A stretch of 64,000 bases of DNA from Bog-473 sp963824195 (GTDB lineage: Bacteria > Actinomycetota > Acidimicrobiia > Acidimicrobiales > RAAP-2), in NCBI GenBank assembly GCA_963824195.1, contig CAWGOJ010000041.1:62001-126000 (forward strand), written 5' to 3'. The notes beneath the pieces were generated by a model. The model was not told where the DNA came from. It searched no databases and was given only the letters and a program-made list of their open reading frames with translations. The translations under genes were made by a program, and so were the position numbers. Each line of letters begins with the position of its first letter. Within the stretch, counting starts at the first letter, position 1. Of this stretch, positions 8,043 through 16,789 are shown in pieces.

Positions 8043-8519
8043 ATGGACCTGATCGGCGTCGTTGACACGATGTTCGCCCGTTACGACATGGGCGCCGAGG
8101 CGGTCGACGAGCTGTCCGAGTGCCCCGGCTACGGGACCCGCTTCACCGTCGTCCGCCGCACAGTCCCCGGCTTCAAGGACCTGGCCGTGGCGGCCAAGAA
8201 GCTCATCGAGGAGGAGGGCTGCCGGATCGTGGTGGCCCTCGGCATGCCCGGCAAGGAGCAGGTCGACAAGGTCTGCGCCCACGAGGCGTCCACCGGGATC
8301 ATGACGGCCCAGCTCATGACGAACACCCCCATCCTCGAGGTCTTCGTCCACGAGGACGAGTCCGACGACCCGGCGACGCTGGCCATGGTGTTCAAGAACC
8401 GCTCGCGGGACCACGCCCGCAACGCCTATCTCATGCTCTACGAGCCCGAGCAGCTCACCGCCCGGGCCGGCCAGGGCATCCGCCAGGGCTTCGCCCACGC
8501 CGGGCCGCTCGAGTTCTGA
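8043..8519 (+). CDS. ribC: archaeal-type riboflavin synthase RibC
   Basis: A 158-residue member of the lumazine-synthase-like riboflavin synthase family, which dismutates two 6,7-dimethyl-8-ribityllumazine molecules. It carries the near-invariant archaeal blocks 'GVVDTMFARYDMGAEA', 'RRTVPGFKDLAVAAKKL', 'ALGMPGKEQVDKVCAHEA', 'AQLMTNTPILEVFVHEDE' and C-terminal 'AGQGIRQGFAHAGP'. It does not resemble the duplicated-barrel RibE used by most bacteria. The ATG at 8043 is chosen because homology begins there. No other riboflavin gene is nearby. Its stop directly abuts the stop of the convergent acyl-CoA dehydrogenase gene, with no spacer. Confidence 0.88.
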   Translation: MDLIGVVDTMFARYDMGAEAVDELSECPGYGTRFTVVRRTVPGFKDLAVAAKKLIEEEGCRIVVALGMPGKEQVDKVCAHEASTGIMTAQLMTNTPILEVFVHEDESDDPATLAMVFKNRSRDHARNAYLMLYEPEQLTARAGQGIRQGFAHAGPLEF

Positions 8520-9659
8520 TCAGGGATCTCGCGGGAGACCAAGCACCTTTTCGGCCACGATGTTGCGCTGCACCTCGGCGGTGCCGCCGCCCACCGTCAG
8601 CGCGGGCGAGAACAGGAAGCCGCGCGACCAGGTCGTGTCGCCGAGGGTGGCGCCGGTGGGCCCCCAGCCGCCGAGGGGCCCCGAGCCCGACAGCATGGCG
8701 TGCGCCCCCGCCAGGTCGCGGGCGATGCCCATGATGTGCTGCCCGTGGGCGTCGGCGATGGCCTTGCGGACCGAGGCCTCGGCGCCCGGGGCCCTGCCGG
8801 CGAGGACGGCCGACACCATGCGGAGGCGCAGGACGCGGAGGATCTGACTCTCGATGTAGACGTCGACCAGGCGGTCCCGGGTCGTCGGGTCCGGGGCGCC
8901 GCCGGCGTTGCGGACCAGGTCGACCAGGTCGTCGGCGGTGGGGCCCATCCCCCACAGCGCGCCCTCGCCCGAGAGCGACACACGTTCGTTGCCCAGCGTC
9001 ACCTTGGCCAGTTCCCAGCCGCCGTGCTCGGGCCCCACAAGGTGGTCGGCCGGGATGCGCACGTCGGTGAAGAAGACCTCGTTGAAGGCGTGCTCGCCCG
9101 TCATGTCGATGAGGGGCCGGATCTCGATGCCGGGCGCGTCCATGGGGCAGGCGAAGTAGCTGATGCCCATGTGCTTCGTGGCGTTGGGGTCGGTGCGGGC
9201 GAGGAGGATCCCCCACCGGGCGACATGGGCGTAGCTGGTCCACACCTTCTGGCCGTTGACCACGTAGTGGTCGCCGTCGCACTCCGCCCGGGTGGTGAGC
9301 GAGGCCAGGTCCGAGCCGGCGCCCGGCTCGGAGAACAGCTGGCACCAGAACTCCTCGCCGCTCAGCAGCGGCCACAGCCAGCGGTCCTTCTGCTCCTCGG
9401 TGCCGGCGTACATCAGGGTCGGCCCCGCCCATCCGATGCCGATGGGGTTGATCGGGCGTCCCACGCCCGCCCGCCGGAGCTCCTCGTCGATCATGAGCTG
9501 GGTCAGAGGGTCGGCGTCGAGCCCGTAGGGCGGTGCCCAGTGGGGCGCGACATAGCCGGCCTCCGCGAGCTGGCGGCCGGTCGGGTGCGGGTGCTCGGCG
9601 AACCAATCCCTGACCTGCCGCCGCCGGGGGTCGTCGTCACCCGGCAGGCCGAGGTCCAC
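8520..9659 (-). CDS. acyl-CoA dehydrogenase
   Basis: A 379-residue acyl-CoA dehydrogenase starting at GTG 9659. It shows 'QLFSEPGAGSDLASLTTRA' (about residues 117-135), 'YVVNGQKVWTSYAHVA', 'FFTDVRIPADHLVG' and the C-terminal 'LTVGGGTAEVQRNIVAEKVLGLP', which together place it firmly in the family (FAD, electron transfer to ETF). The alkyl-CoA substrate is unknown. It reads away from the acyl-CoA ligase at 9751, with which it may share a divergent promoter (91 bases between starts). I see no KstR-type site here, so it may lie outside the steroid-type regulon. Confidence 0.93.
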   Translation of the reverse strand: MDLGLPGDDDPRRRQVRDWFAEHPHPTGRQLAEAGYVAPHWAPPYGLDADPLTQLMIDEELRRAGVGRPINPIGIGWAGPTLMYAGTEEQKDRWLWPLLSGEEFWCQLFSEPGAGSDLASLTTRAECDGDHYVVNGQKVWTSYAHVARWGILLARTDPNATKHMGISYFACPMDAPGIEIRPLIDMTGEHAFNEVFFTDVRIPADHLVGPEHGGWELAKVTLGNERVSLSGEGALWGMGPTADDLVDLVRNAGGAPDPTTRDRLVDVYIESQILRVLRLRMVSAVLAGRAPGAEASVRKAIADAHGQHIMGIARDLAGAHAMLSGSGPLGGWGPTGATLGDTTWSRGFLFSPALTVGGGTAEVQRNIVAEKVLGLPRDP

Positions 9660-9750
9660 GCGGGCAGCGTAGGCTCATCGTCTCGCTTCGCGCATCTCGG
9701 CGGGGGCGGGGGGGGTCGATGGTCGAGTGGGCGGCCGAATGGAGCGATGG

Positions 9751-11376
9751 ATGACTGACTGGAATTACGCAGACGTCTGGGAGGCCGTGACCGACGCCCA
9801 GCCCGAGGCCGTGGCCATCACCCAGGGGAGCCGCAACCTCTCGTGGGAAGGGTTCGACCACGGGGCGGACGGCGTCGCGCAGTTCCTGCTCGACCTCGGG
9901 GTCGCGCACCAGGACAAGGTGGCGGTCTACCTCTACAACTCGCCCGAGTACATCCAGGCCACCTTCGCCGCCATGAAGGTCGGCCTGGTCCCCGTCAACA
10001 CCAACTACCGCTACGGCGACGACGAGCTCAGCTACCTGTGGGAGAACGCCGACGCCGTGGCGGTCGTTTTCCACGGCACTTTTGCCGACCGGATAGAGGG
10101 GATCCTGGAGCGGGTGCCCTCCGTGAAGGGCTGGCTGTGGGTCGACGACGGCTCGGGCCCGTGCCCCGACTGGGCCAGTCCGTACGAGGACGCCGTGAAG
10201 TTGGCCATCGGCCGGGTGCGCGGGCCGTGGGGCCGCAGCGGCGACGATCTCTACATGCTCTACACCGGCGGCACGACGGGGATGCCCAAGGGCGTCATGT
10301 GGCGCCAGGACGACCTCTTCGCTCGGCTCATCGACGGTGGCGTGCGCCACTACGACGTCAATGGCGGGCTGGACGGCGTGCGCGCCGCGCTGGCGACGGG
10401 CCAGACCGGGGTGACGCTGATGCCGGCCTGCCCGCTCATGCACGGGACAGGCGGCTTCACGGCGAACACCACCCTGGCCGAGGGCGGCCGGGTGTGCCTG
10501 CTCGAGAGCCGCAAGTACGACCCCGTCGAGATGCTCGACACGATTGAGCGCGAGAACGTCAACGGTCTCGTGATCGTGGGTGACCCCTTTTCGCGCCCGC
10601 TCCTGGCCGCGCTCGACGAGAATCCGGGGAAGTGGGACCTGAGCTCGCTCATGATGATCATCTCGTCGGGGGCGATGTGGAGTGAGCCCGTCAAGGAGCG
10701 CCTGCTCGCCCACCACGGCACCATGATCCTGGTCGACGCGTTCAGCTCGTCGGAGGCCCTTGGCATGGGCATGTCCGTCTCGGGCGGCGGCGCGGCAGCC
10801 AAGACGGCGTCGTTCACCCTGGGGCCCGACGTCAAGGTGCTGACCGCGGACGGCCGGGAGGTGGCGGCGGGTTCCGACGAGGTCGGCGTGCTGGCGCTCG
10901 GCGGGCGCAACCCGCTCGGCTATTACAAGGACGAGGACAAGTCGGGCCGCACCTTCAAGACGATCGACGGCGTGCGCTACTCCATCCCCGGCGACTACGC
11001 CCAGGTGGACGCCGACGGCACCATCCACCTGCTGGGCCGGGGGTCGGTCTGCATCAACTCAGGGGGCGAGAAGATCTTCCCCGAGGAGGTGGAGGAGGCG
11101 CTCAAGACGCACGAGGCCGTGCGCGACGCCGTGGTGGTCGGCGTGCCCCACCCGACCTACGGCGAGCAGATCGTGGCGGTCGTCGAGCCGGTCGAAGGCG
11201 TTGCGGCGCCGAGCGAAACCGAGCTGATCGGGCACGTGAAGGAGCGCCTGGCCCACTACAAGGCGCCCCGGCGCGTGCGCTGCGTCGCCACGATCGGGCG
11301 GGCGCCCAACGGCAAGGTCGACTACAAGCGCCACCGGGCCGAGACCATGGAGGACATCGGGGCCGTCGCCGAGTGA
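9751..11376 (+). CDS. acyl-CoA synthetase, FadD19/FadD-like
   Basis: A 541-residue ANL-superfamily ligase forming acyl-CoA via an acyl-adenylate. The phosphate-binding loop 'LYTGGTTGMPKGVMWR' and the adenylate block 'YSIPGDYAQVDADGTIHLL' are present, followed by 'GRGSVCINSGGEKIFPEEVE' and the C-terminal catalytic lysine region 'IGRAPNGKVDYK'. The overall pattern resembles mycobacterial FadD19-type steroid or branched-acid ligases, but the substrate is an inference. The ATG at 9751 is chosen because GGAG lies 6 bases upstream; in-frame starts at 9727 and 9739 are less well placed. A G-rich tandem repeat begins 11 bases after the stop. Confidence 0.9.
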   Translation: MTDWNYADVWEAVTDAQPEAVAITQGSRNLSWEGFDHGADGVAQFLLDLGVAHQDKVAVYLYNSPEYIQATFAAMKVGLVPVNTNYRYGDDELSYLWENADAVAVVFHGTFADRIEGILERVPSVKGWLWVDDGSGPCPDWASPYEDAVKLAIGRVRGPWGRSGDDLYMLYTGGTTGMPKGVMWRQDDLFARLIDGGVRHYDVNGGLDGVRAALATGQTGVTLMPACPLMHGTGGFTANTTLAEGGRVCLLESRKYDPVEMLDTIERENVNGLVIVGDPFSRPLLAALDENPGKWDLSSLMMIISSGAMWSEPVKERLLAHHGTMILVDAFSSSEALGMGMSVSGGGAAAKTASFTLGPDVKVLTADGREVAAGSDEVGVLALGGRNPLGYYKDEDKSGRTFKTIDGVRYSIPGDYAQVDADGTIHLLGRGSVCINSGGEKIFPEEVEEALKTHEAVRDAVVVGVPHPTYGEQIVAVVEPVEGVAAPSETELIGHVKERLAHYKAPRRVRCVATIGRAPNGKVDYKRHRAETMEDIGAVAE

Positions 11377-11387
11377 CGGGGGGGCGG

Positions 11388-11497
11388 GCGGGGCGGGCTG
11401 GAGCGGGGCGGGCTGGAGCGGGGCGGGCTGGAGCGGGGCGGGCTGGAGCGGGGCGGGCTGGAGCGGGGCGGGCTGGAGCGGGGCGGGCTGGAGCGGG
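11388..11497. repeat. 15-bp G-rich tandem repeat
   Basis: Unit GAGCGGGGCGGGCTG is present in six exact copies from 11401 to 11490, with a 13-base partial copy before and a 7-base partial copy after. It fills the gap between the acyl-CoA ligase stop (11376) and the PaiB-like start (11512). Each unit contains GGGGCGGG, so the plus strand could form G-quadruplexes. There are no spacers, so it is not a CRISPR array. Confidence 0.95.
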
Positions 11498-11511
11498 ACA
11501 AGACTGAGGCG

Positions 11512-12141
11512 ATGTTCATCGCCCCGGTCGACGCCACGTTCGGCGAGGAGGAGTGGCGGCCCTTCGTCGAGGCCCATTCCTTCGGGCATCTGGTGGCGCC
11601 GGGTGGGCCCCGGCGCGAGATACCGGTCGTCGTGCCCACCCAGTTCGTGCTGGCCGGTGATGTCGTGTGGCTGCATCTCGTGCGGGCCAACCCGGTGTTC
11701 GGCGCGCTGGCCGAGAACCCGCGGGTGGTCCTCAGCGTGGCCGCCGACTGGGCCTACATCCCTTCCTCGTGGAAGGCGATCGGCAACGATGACCCGGCGC
11801 TCGGGATCCCGACGACGTACTACGGCGCAGTGCAACTCGTCGGCACGGCCACGGTGCACGACCAGCGGACGTCACCGGGGAGCGTCGCCGCCATCCTGCG
11901 CCGCCAGCTGGCGGCCTTCCAGCCGGACGTCGAGGTGGCCGACCCGGGCGAGGCGCACGGGGCGAAGCTGCTCGGGATCCTCGGGATCGAGATCCGGGTG
12001 GAGCAGGTGTCAGCCAAGTTCAAGTACGGGGGCAACGTCGACGAGGATCACCGGCTCGCCGTGGCGGACCGGCTCGTGCGGCGGGGCGCACCGGGGGACG
12101 ACGCGGCGGCCGGCCACGTGGTGCGGCGGCTGAAGGGCTGA
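11512..12141 (+). CDS. FMN-binding negative transcriptional regulator-like protein (PaiB family)
   Basis: A 209-residue protein of the PaiB split-barrel flavin-binding family. Evidence is the N-terminal 'FVEAHSFGHLVA', the central 'LAENPRVVLSVAADWAYIPSSW', 'PTTYYGAVQLVGTATVHD' and the C-terminal signature 'EQVSAKFKYGGNVDEDHR' (KFK..N). PaiB proteins bind FMN and are linked to repression of sporulation and protease genes in Bacillus; here the role is unknown and a flavin reductase or heme/flavin-binding role is equally possible. Its upstream region is the G-rich 15-bp repeat, which ends 14 bases before the ATG and would form part of any leader. Confidence 0.85.
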   Translation: MFIAPVDATFGEEEWRPFVEAHSFGHLVAPGGPRREIPVVVPTQFVLAGDVVWLHLVRANPVFGALAENPRVVLSVAADWAYIPSSWKAIGNDDPALGIPTTYYGAVQLVGTATVHDQRTSPGSVAAILRRQLAAFQPDVEVADPGEAHGAKLLGILGIEIRVEQVSAKFKYGGNVDEDHRLAVADRLVRRGAPGDDAAAGHVVRRLKG

Positions 12142-12160
12142 GTCTCCGTGGGGGCGTGAC

Positions 12161-12610
12161 CTACTCGACGGCCGCCGCCAGGTTGGCCAGGGTCGCCGCC
12201 ATCTCCTGCTCGGCATGGGCGGCACTGTGGTCGCCCGTGACCCGCGCCACGACGACGAACCAGGGCTTGCGGCGGTCCTCCCAGGACTCGGTGACCCGGC
12301 AGCCCGACTCGGTCTCGTCGAACTCGTAGCGCCAGTTGGCGATACCGAGGGGACCCGATGTCACGCCGAACTCGAACAGCTTGCCCGGCTCGCAGGCCAC
12401 GACGGTGGCATTGGTGGACCAGCGCCGCAGGCCGTTCCGGTTGGAGCCCTTGAACACGGCCCCGAGCGCAGGGCCGGTCGCGCCCTTGACCCACTTGCCA
12501 CCCGCGTTCTCAGGTGACCACTCCCCCATCCTGGGCAGGTCGGCAACGAATGCCCATACTTTCTCGGCGGGAGCGGCGATCTCACGGGTCACGGCGGTGG
12601 GGTAGGCCAT
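12161..12610 (-). CDS. SRPBCC-family protein (polyketide cyclase/START-like)
   Basis: A 149-residue single-domain protein with the SRPBCC beginning 'REIAAPAEKVWAFVADLPRM' and 'GEWSPENAGGKW', then 'LRRWSTNATVV' and 'GCRVTESWEDRRKPW', the usual order for small-ligand-binding START-like proteins. Ligand and partners are unknown. It converges on the PaiB-like gene with a 19-base gap. The ATG is at 12610. Confidence 0.85.
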   Translation of the reverse strand: MAYPTAVTREIAAPAEKVWAFVADLPRMGEWSPENAGGKWVKGATGPALGAVFKGSNRNGLRRWSTNATVVACEPGKLFEFGVTSGPLGIANWRYEFDETESGCRVTESWEDRRKPWFVVVARVTGDHSAAHAEQEMAATLANLAAAVE

Positions 12611-12941
12611 GGGCAGACGATAGTTGGCATGCCATGGTCCAGGCCCTTCGAACGGGCGCCGGAAGAGACTCGGGCGCTCGCACGGTGCGGGGTGGTTCTC
12701 GCGCCGTCGCAGAGTCGGCGTCTCGCGACAAGGACGGGGACATCACAATTGGGTCTTGCGCTCCAACCACCAGCACGCAGTAGGGTCTCCTGATAGGGAC
12801 CGCTCATGTGGTCCCGGACCGGGGAGCATCTGTAGACCAATGCTCGTACCGCGGCTCTGGCCGCGGCGTGCACCTCAAAGACCTTCGTCGGCATGGCCAC
12901 CCGAGGCCATCGACGTCCGGAGACATTGTCAGGAGACCTGA
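12611..12941. other. 330-bp intergenic leader with two hairpins
   Basis: No convincing gene. Two perfect inverted repeats are present: GGGACC (12796-12801) with GGTCCC (12810-12815), loop 8; and CCGCGG (12849-12854) with CCGCGG (12861-12866), loop 6. A ribosome site AGGAGACC precedes the ATG at 12942. The region is divergent, serving both the SRPBCC gene and the secreted repeat protein. I could not match it to a known riboswitch class. Confidence 0.4.
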
Positions 12942-14903
12942 ATGCGTCGAATTGCGTCATCTGTCGTGCTGGCTGCGGTGCTCGCGGTCGGAGGCTCAAT
13001 TGCAGGTCTCGGAGCCGGTCAAGCCGGTGCCGGGGTCCCGGCCCCGGCGGTGCCGGTCACACCGACCACGTGGACGCTGGGCAGCGTCCCGTCCCCCACG
13101 GCAACGAATGACGTGCAGCTCTCCGCGGTGACATGCGCAAACAGTGACTTCTGCGTCGCGGTGGGCAACCAGGGCACCGGCAGTGGCACCAACACCCTGA
13201 TCGAGCAATGGGACGGCACGAGTTGGTCGATCGTGACCAGCCCCAACGCGACAGGAGCAAGCGAGAGCCAGCTCTACGGGGTTTCGTGCGCCGGCCCCTC
13301 GTTCTGCGTCGCCGTCGGCGTGAGCGGGCCCAGCGGCACGTTCGTCGACCCGCTGGTCGAGCAGTGGAACGGCAGTACATGGACGGTCGTCAACGCGGTG
13401 AACCCGTCGGGCTCCCCGGCGACGGAACTCACCGCCGTATCGTGCCTCTCGTCGACCTGGTGCTCGGCCGTCGGCTACAGCGAGGATGCGTCGCTCAACA
13501 GGCACGCACTGGCCGAGGCGTGGAACGGCACGACGTGGTCGGTCGTCACCGCGCCCGAGCCAACTGGCGCAACGGCGTCCCAGTTCAACGCTCTGTCGTG
13601 CGCCACCTCGTCGTGGTGCATGACTGTGGGCGACTACACGAACGCGAGCAGCAACACCGTCTCGCTCGGCGAGGTCTGGAACGGAACCGCCTGGTCGGTC
13701 GTCGTGACCCCCAACCCGGGCGCGGGAACGAGTGGCGAGTTCAACGGAGTCTCGTGCGCAGGAGAGGGTTTCTGCACCGCCGTCGGGCAGTGGAACAATG
13801 GGACGGTCTTGCAAGCCCAATTGGCGACCTGGAACGGCACCACGTGGGCCAACGTGACCGCTCCCGAGGCCGATCCGAGCAACGAGAACTTCCTCAACGA
13901 CGTGAGCTGCATCAGCGCGACCTCGTGCGGCGCCGTGGGAAGCGCGGGCACCACAACCGCCGCGCCCGTCGCCCTGACGTGGAACGGGTCGTCGTGGTCG
14001 ATCGTCACTGCACCGAGCCCACAAGGCTCGACCTCGGCTGCGGCGTCCGCCATCAGCTGCCTCACAAACTGGGCGTGCGTCGCGGTCGGAAGTGCTGACC
14101 CCACCGTCGCACAGCCCTACGTCATGACGGCGCCGATCGCGCGGACGGGCTACCGCTTCGTGGCCAGCGACGGTGGCGTGTTCGCCTACGGCGCCGGCGC
14201 ACCCTTCTTCGGGTCGCTCGGCGGCACGAAGCTCAACGCCCCAGTCGTCGGCATGGCCGTGATGCCGGCCGGCGACGGGTACTACCTCGTGGCGTCCGAC
14301 GGCGGGGTGTTCACCTACGGATCCGCCAAGTTCTATGGCTCAACCGGTTCGCTCCACCTCAACAAGCCCGTCGTGGGCATGGCGGTCACCCCGGACGGGG
14401 CTGGCTACTGGCTGGTGGCCTCGGACGGCGGCATCTTCAGCTACGGCGACGCCGCGTTCTACGGCTCGACGGGCAGTCTCACACTGAACAAGCCCATCGT
14501 GGGCATGGCGTCGACCCCCGACGGCAGGGGCTACTACCTGGTGGCCTCCGACGGCGGCATCTTCAACTACGGCGACGCCGCCTTCTTGGGCTCGGCCGGT
14601 TCGCTCACCTTGAACAAGCCCGTCGTGGGCATGGCCGTGCCGACGTCGGGGGGCTACTACCTGGTGGCGTCCGACGGCGGCATCTTCACCTACCCGACCA
14701 CGGGCGGTCCGCCCTTCTACGGCTCGACGGGATCGATCAAGCTCAACAAGCCCATCGTGGGGATGACGGCCGTGGCCGGCGGCTACTACCTCTCGGGCTC
14801 CGACGGCGGTGTGTTCACCTATCCGACGACGGGCGGCCCGACCTTCTACGGCTCGACGGGCTCCATCGTGCTGAACCAGCCCATCGTCGGGATCACCGGC
14901 TAG
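12942..14903 (+). CDS. secreted repeat protein: seven Cys-pair repeats plus six 42-residue repeats
   Basis: A 653-residue protein with an N-terminal signal peptide (about residues 1-30, 'MRRIASSVVLAAVLAVGG', then Ala-rich cleavage region). Residues about 55-395 hold seven repeats of roughly 50 residues, each containing a C-x5-C pair such as 'VSCAGPSFCVAVG' and a tryptophan segment 'WNGTTWSVVTAP'. From about residue 404 six copies of a roughly 42-residue unit follow, like 'YWLVASDGGIFSYGDAAF' then 'LNKPIVGMA'. Both halves look like beta-propellers (inference). There is no anchor or sorting motif, so release or surface retention is possible. The same C-terminal module occurs in the protein at 16790. 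Function unknown; adhesion, glycan or surface binding are possibilities. Confidence 0.88.
   Translation: MRRIASSVVLAAVLAVGGSIAGLGAGQAGAGVPAPAVPVTPTTWTLGSVPSPTATNDVQLSAVTCANSDFCVAVGNQGTGSGTNTLIEQWDGTSWSIVTSPNATGASESQLYGVSCAGPSFCVAVGVSGPSGTFVDPLVEQWNGSTWTVVNAVNPSGSPATELTAVSCLSSTWCSAVGYSEDASLNRHALAEAWNGTTWSVVTAPEPTGATASQFNALSCATSSWCMTVGDYTNASSNTVSLGEVWNGTAWSVVVTPNPGAGTSGEFNGVSCAGEGFCTAVGQWNNGTVLQAQLATWNGTTWANVTAPEADPSNENFLNDVSCISATSCGAVGSAGTTTAAPVALTWNGSSWSIVTAPSPQGSTSAAASAISCLTNWACVAVGSADPTVAQPYVMTAPIARTGYRFVASDGGVFAYGAGAPFFGSLGGTKLNAPVVGMAVMPAGDGYYLVASDGGVFTYGSAKFYGSTGSLHLNKPVVGMAVTPDGAGYWLVASDGGIFSYGDAAFYGSTGSLTLNKPIVGMASTPDGRGYYLVASDGGIFNYGDAAFLGSAGSLTLNKPVVGMAVPTSGGYYLVASDGGIFTYPTTGGPPFYGSTGSIKLNKPIVGMTAVAGGYYLSGSDGGVFTYPTTGGPTFYGSTGSIVLNQPIVGITG
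14151..14900 (+). repeat. six in-frame repeats of about 126 bp (SDGG repeat array, copy 1)
   Basis: Six tandem coding repeats of about 41-43 codons, each with an SDGG core, an aromatic-Gly pair and 'LNKPIVGM'. Copies 5 and 6 carry a 'YPTTGGP' insertion and are closest to each other, suggesting a recent internal duplication. Confidence 0.85.
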
Positions 14904-14987
14904 ACGACGCAGGCCGCCGGGAGGGCTTGGGTGGAGCCGGGGCGGCGGCTCGCCCGGCCCTTCCCGACCGGCGGTTGCCCGCAGAAT

Positions 14988-15001
14988 AAGAACGTGTTCT
15001 A
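14988..15001. promoter_or_regulatory. KstR-type operator candidate upstream of FadD19-like gene
   Basis: AAGAACGTGTTCTA matches TnnAACnnGTTnnA at all fixed positions but the first T. The arms AGAAC/GTTCT are perfect inverted repeats around GT. It ends 11 bases before the ATG at 15013, so a bound repressor would cover the start of a very short leader. Confidence 0.65.
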
Positions 15002-15012
15002 ACCTGAGCGCG

Positions 15013-16647
15013 ATGGAGTTCAACCTCGCCGACCTGTTCGAGGCGGCCGTCGATGCCTACCCGGAGCGCGAGTACCTGGTCGCCGACGGCGAGCGGCGCA
15101 CCTACGCCGATATGGAGGCCCGGGCCAACCGGCTGGCCCACCACCTGGCCGCGCAGGGAATCGGACCCGGTGACCACGTCGGGATTTACGCCTACAACTC
15201 GGTCGAGTGGGTCGAGACCGCGTGGGCCGTCTTCAAGCTGCGGGCGATCTGGATCAACATCAACTACCGCTACGTCAAGGACGAGCTCCGCTACCTCCTG
15301 ACCAACGCCGACCTGAAGGCGCTGGTGCACCAGCGGGAGTTCTCGCCCCTCGTCACCGCGCTGCTGCCCGAGCTACCCGAGCTGCGGCACGTGATCGTGA
15401 TCGAGGACGGCAGCGACGTCGATCCCACGCCCGGTGCCGTGGTGTACCAGGACGCACTGGCGGGCCACTCCGAGGAGCGGGACTTCGGGCCGCGCTCGGG
15501 CGACGACCTCTACATCCTCTACACGGGCGGGACGACCGGCATGCCCAAGGGCGTGGTGTGGCGGCACGAGGACGTCTTCTACGCGCTCGGCGGCGGAACG
15601 GACCCGATGACCAACGAGCGGGCGACGGACCCGGCGGTGATGGTGGCCAAGGGGGCGGGTGGCGGCATGGTGCACCTGCCCGTGGCGCCGCTCATGCACG
15701 GTGCGACGCAGTGGTGCGTCATGGGCCAGAGCTTCGTCGGCTCCAAGATCGTGCTCATGGCGAAGTTCGATCCCCACCATGTCTGGCGGCTGGTCGACGA
15801 GGAGCGGGTGAACTCGGTGATGATCACGGGTGATGCGATGGGCAAGCCGCTCATCGAGTCGCTGTCCGACGCCGGGACGGACCACGACCTGTCGTCGCTC
15901 CTCGCCGTCGTGTCGTCGGCGGCGCTGTTCTCGGCGCCCGTGAAGGACCAGTTCTTCGTCCACCTCCCGAACCTCGTGATCACCGACGCCATCGGCTCGT
16001 CGGAGGGCGGCAACAACGGGATGACGGTGGTGACGGCAGGCAACACCGCCATGAAGAGCGGGCCGACGGTCCACCTGCTGGGCGAGACGGTGGTCTTCGA
16101 CGAGAACCTTGAACTGGTGGAGCCGGGGTCGGGGGTCATCGGCAAGATCGCCCGGTCTGGTGACATCCCGCTCGGCTACTACAACGATCCGAAGAAGACA
16201 GCCGAGGTGTTCATTCAGGTCAGAGGGACGCGCTACGTCATGCCCGGCGACTACGCCACGGTCGAGGAGGACGGGTCGATCACCCTGCTCGGCCGGGGAT
16301 CGATCGTGATCAACTCCGGCGGCGAGAAGATCTTCCCCGAGGAGGTCGAGTCCTCCGTGCGCTCGCACCCCGACGTCATGGATGCCATCGTGTGCGGGGC
16401 ACCCGACGAGCGCTGGGGCCAGACGGTGGCCGCCATCGTGCAACCGAGGGCGGGCCACGAGGCGCCCTCCCTCCAGTCCCTGCAGGAGCACTGTCGGCAG
16501 TCCATCGCCGGCTACAAGCTGCCCCGTCGGCTGTACGTCGTCGACGCGGTGGAGCGCTCCCCGTCAGGGAAGCCCGACTACACCTGGGCGGCGGCCATCG
16601 TCAACGCGGGCGGCGAGGCGCCGGCCGGGACCGGGGCGCTGCCCTGA
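15013..16647 (+). CDS. steroid-type acyl-CoA synthetase, FadD19-like
   Basis: A 544-residue ANL ligase. It resembles mycobacterial FadD19 throughout: 'ARANRLAHHLAAQGIGPGD', 'NINYRYVKDELRYLL', 'VIVIEDGSDVD', 'ERDFGPRSGDDLYILYTGG' with the P-loop 'TGGTTGMPKGVVWRHEDV', 'PLMHGATQW', 'SGGEKIFPEEVESSVRSHPD' and 'SPSGKPDYTWA'. FadD19 activates the C26-carboxylated side chain of cholesterol metabolites; the same role is inferred here. A KstR-type site lies immediately upstream, which supports membership in the steroid regulon. Start ATG 15013; no strong ribosome site. It is flanked on both sides by genes for large secreted repeat proteins. Confidence 0.88.
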   Translation: MEFNLADLFEAAVDAYPEREYLVADGERRTYADMEARANRLAHHLAAQGIGPGDHVGIYAYNSVEWVETAWAVFKLRAIWININYRYVKDELRYLLTNADLKALVHQREFSPLVTALLPELPELRHVIVIEDGSDVDPTPGAVVYQDALAGHSEERDFGPRSGDDLYILYTGGTTGMPKGVVWRHEDVFYALGGGTDPMTNERATDPAVMVAKGAGGGMVHLPVAPLMHGATQWCVMGQSFVGSKIVLMAKFDPHHVWRLVDEERVNSVMITGDAMGKPLIESLSDAGTDHDLSSLLAVVSSAALFSAPVKDQFFVHLPNLVITDAIGSSEGGNNGMTVVTAGNTAMKSGPTVHLLGETVVFDENLELVEPGSGVIGKIARSGDIPLGYYNDPKKTAEVFIQVRGTRYVMPGDYATVEEDGSITLLGRGSIVINSGGEKIFPEEVESSVRSHPDVMDAIVCGAPDERWGQTVAAIVQPRAGHEAPSLQSLQEHCRQSIAGYKLPRRLYVVDAVERSPSGKPDYTWAAAIVNAGGEAPAGTGALP

Positions 16648-16789
16648 GCCCGAAGACTTCGAGCTGCGGGGTCGTCGCCGTCAGCGCTGGACCGAAGGGC
16701 CCACCGAAGGACGAATCGACAAGGCGCGGGGGCGCACATTACGGTTCGTCGATCGCTGAGGGAGGAGCACTCTTGGGTGGAGTAGGCGC

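Noticed and set aside
11388..11497. Possible coding tract for a Leu-Gln-Pro-Ala-Pro repeat peptide on the minus strand
   Set aside because: It is a by-product of the 15-bp DNA repeat; the flanking frame has no recognisable protein.
12611..12941. Riboswitch (c-di-AMP or cobalamin type) upstream of the secreted repeat protein
   Set aside because: Two hairpins are present but I could not find the conserved core sequences of those classes.
14151..14900. Possible CRISPR-like array
   Set aside because: The repeats are coding, about 126 bp, diverged and contiguous, without spacers or cas genes.
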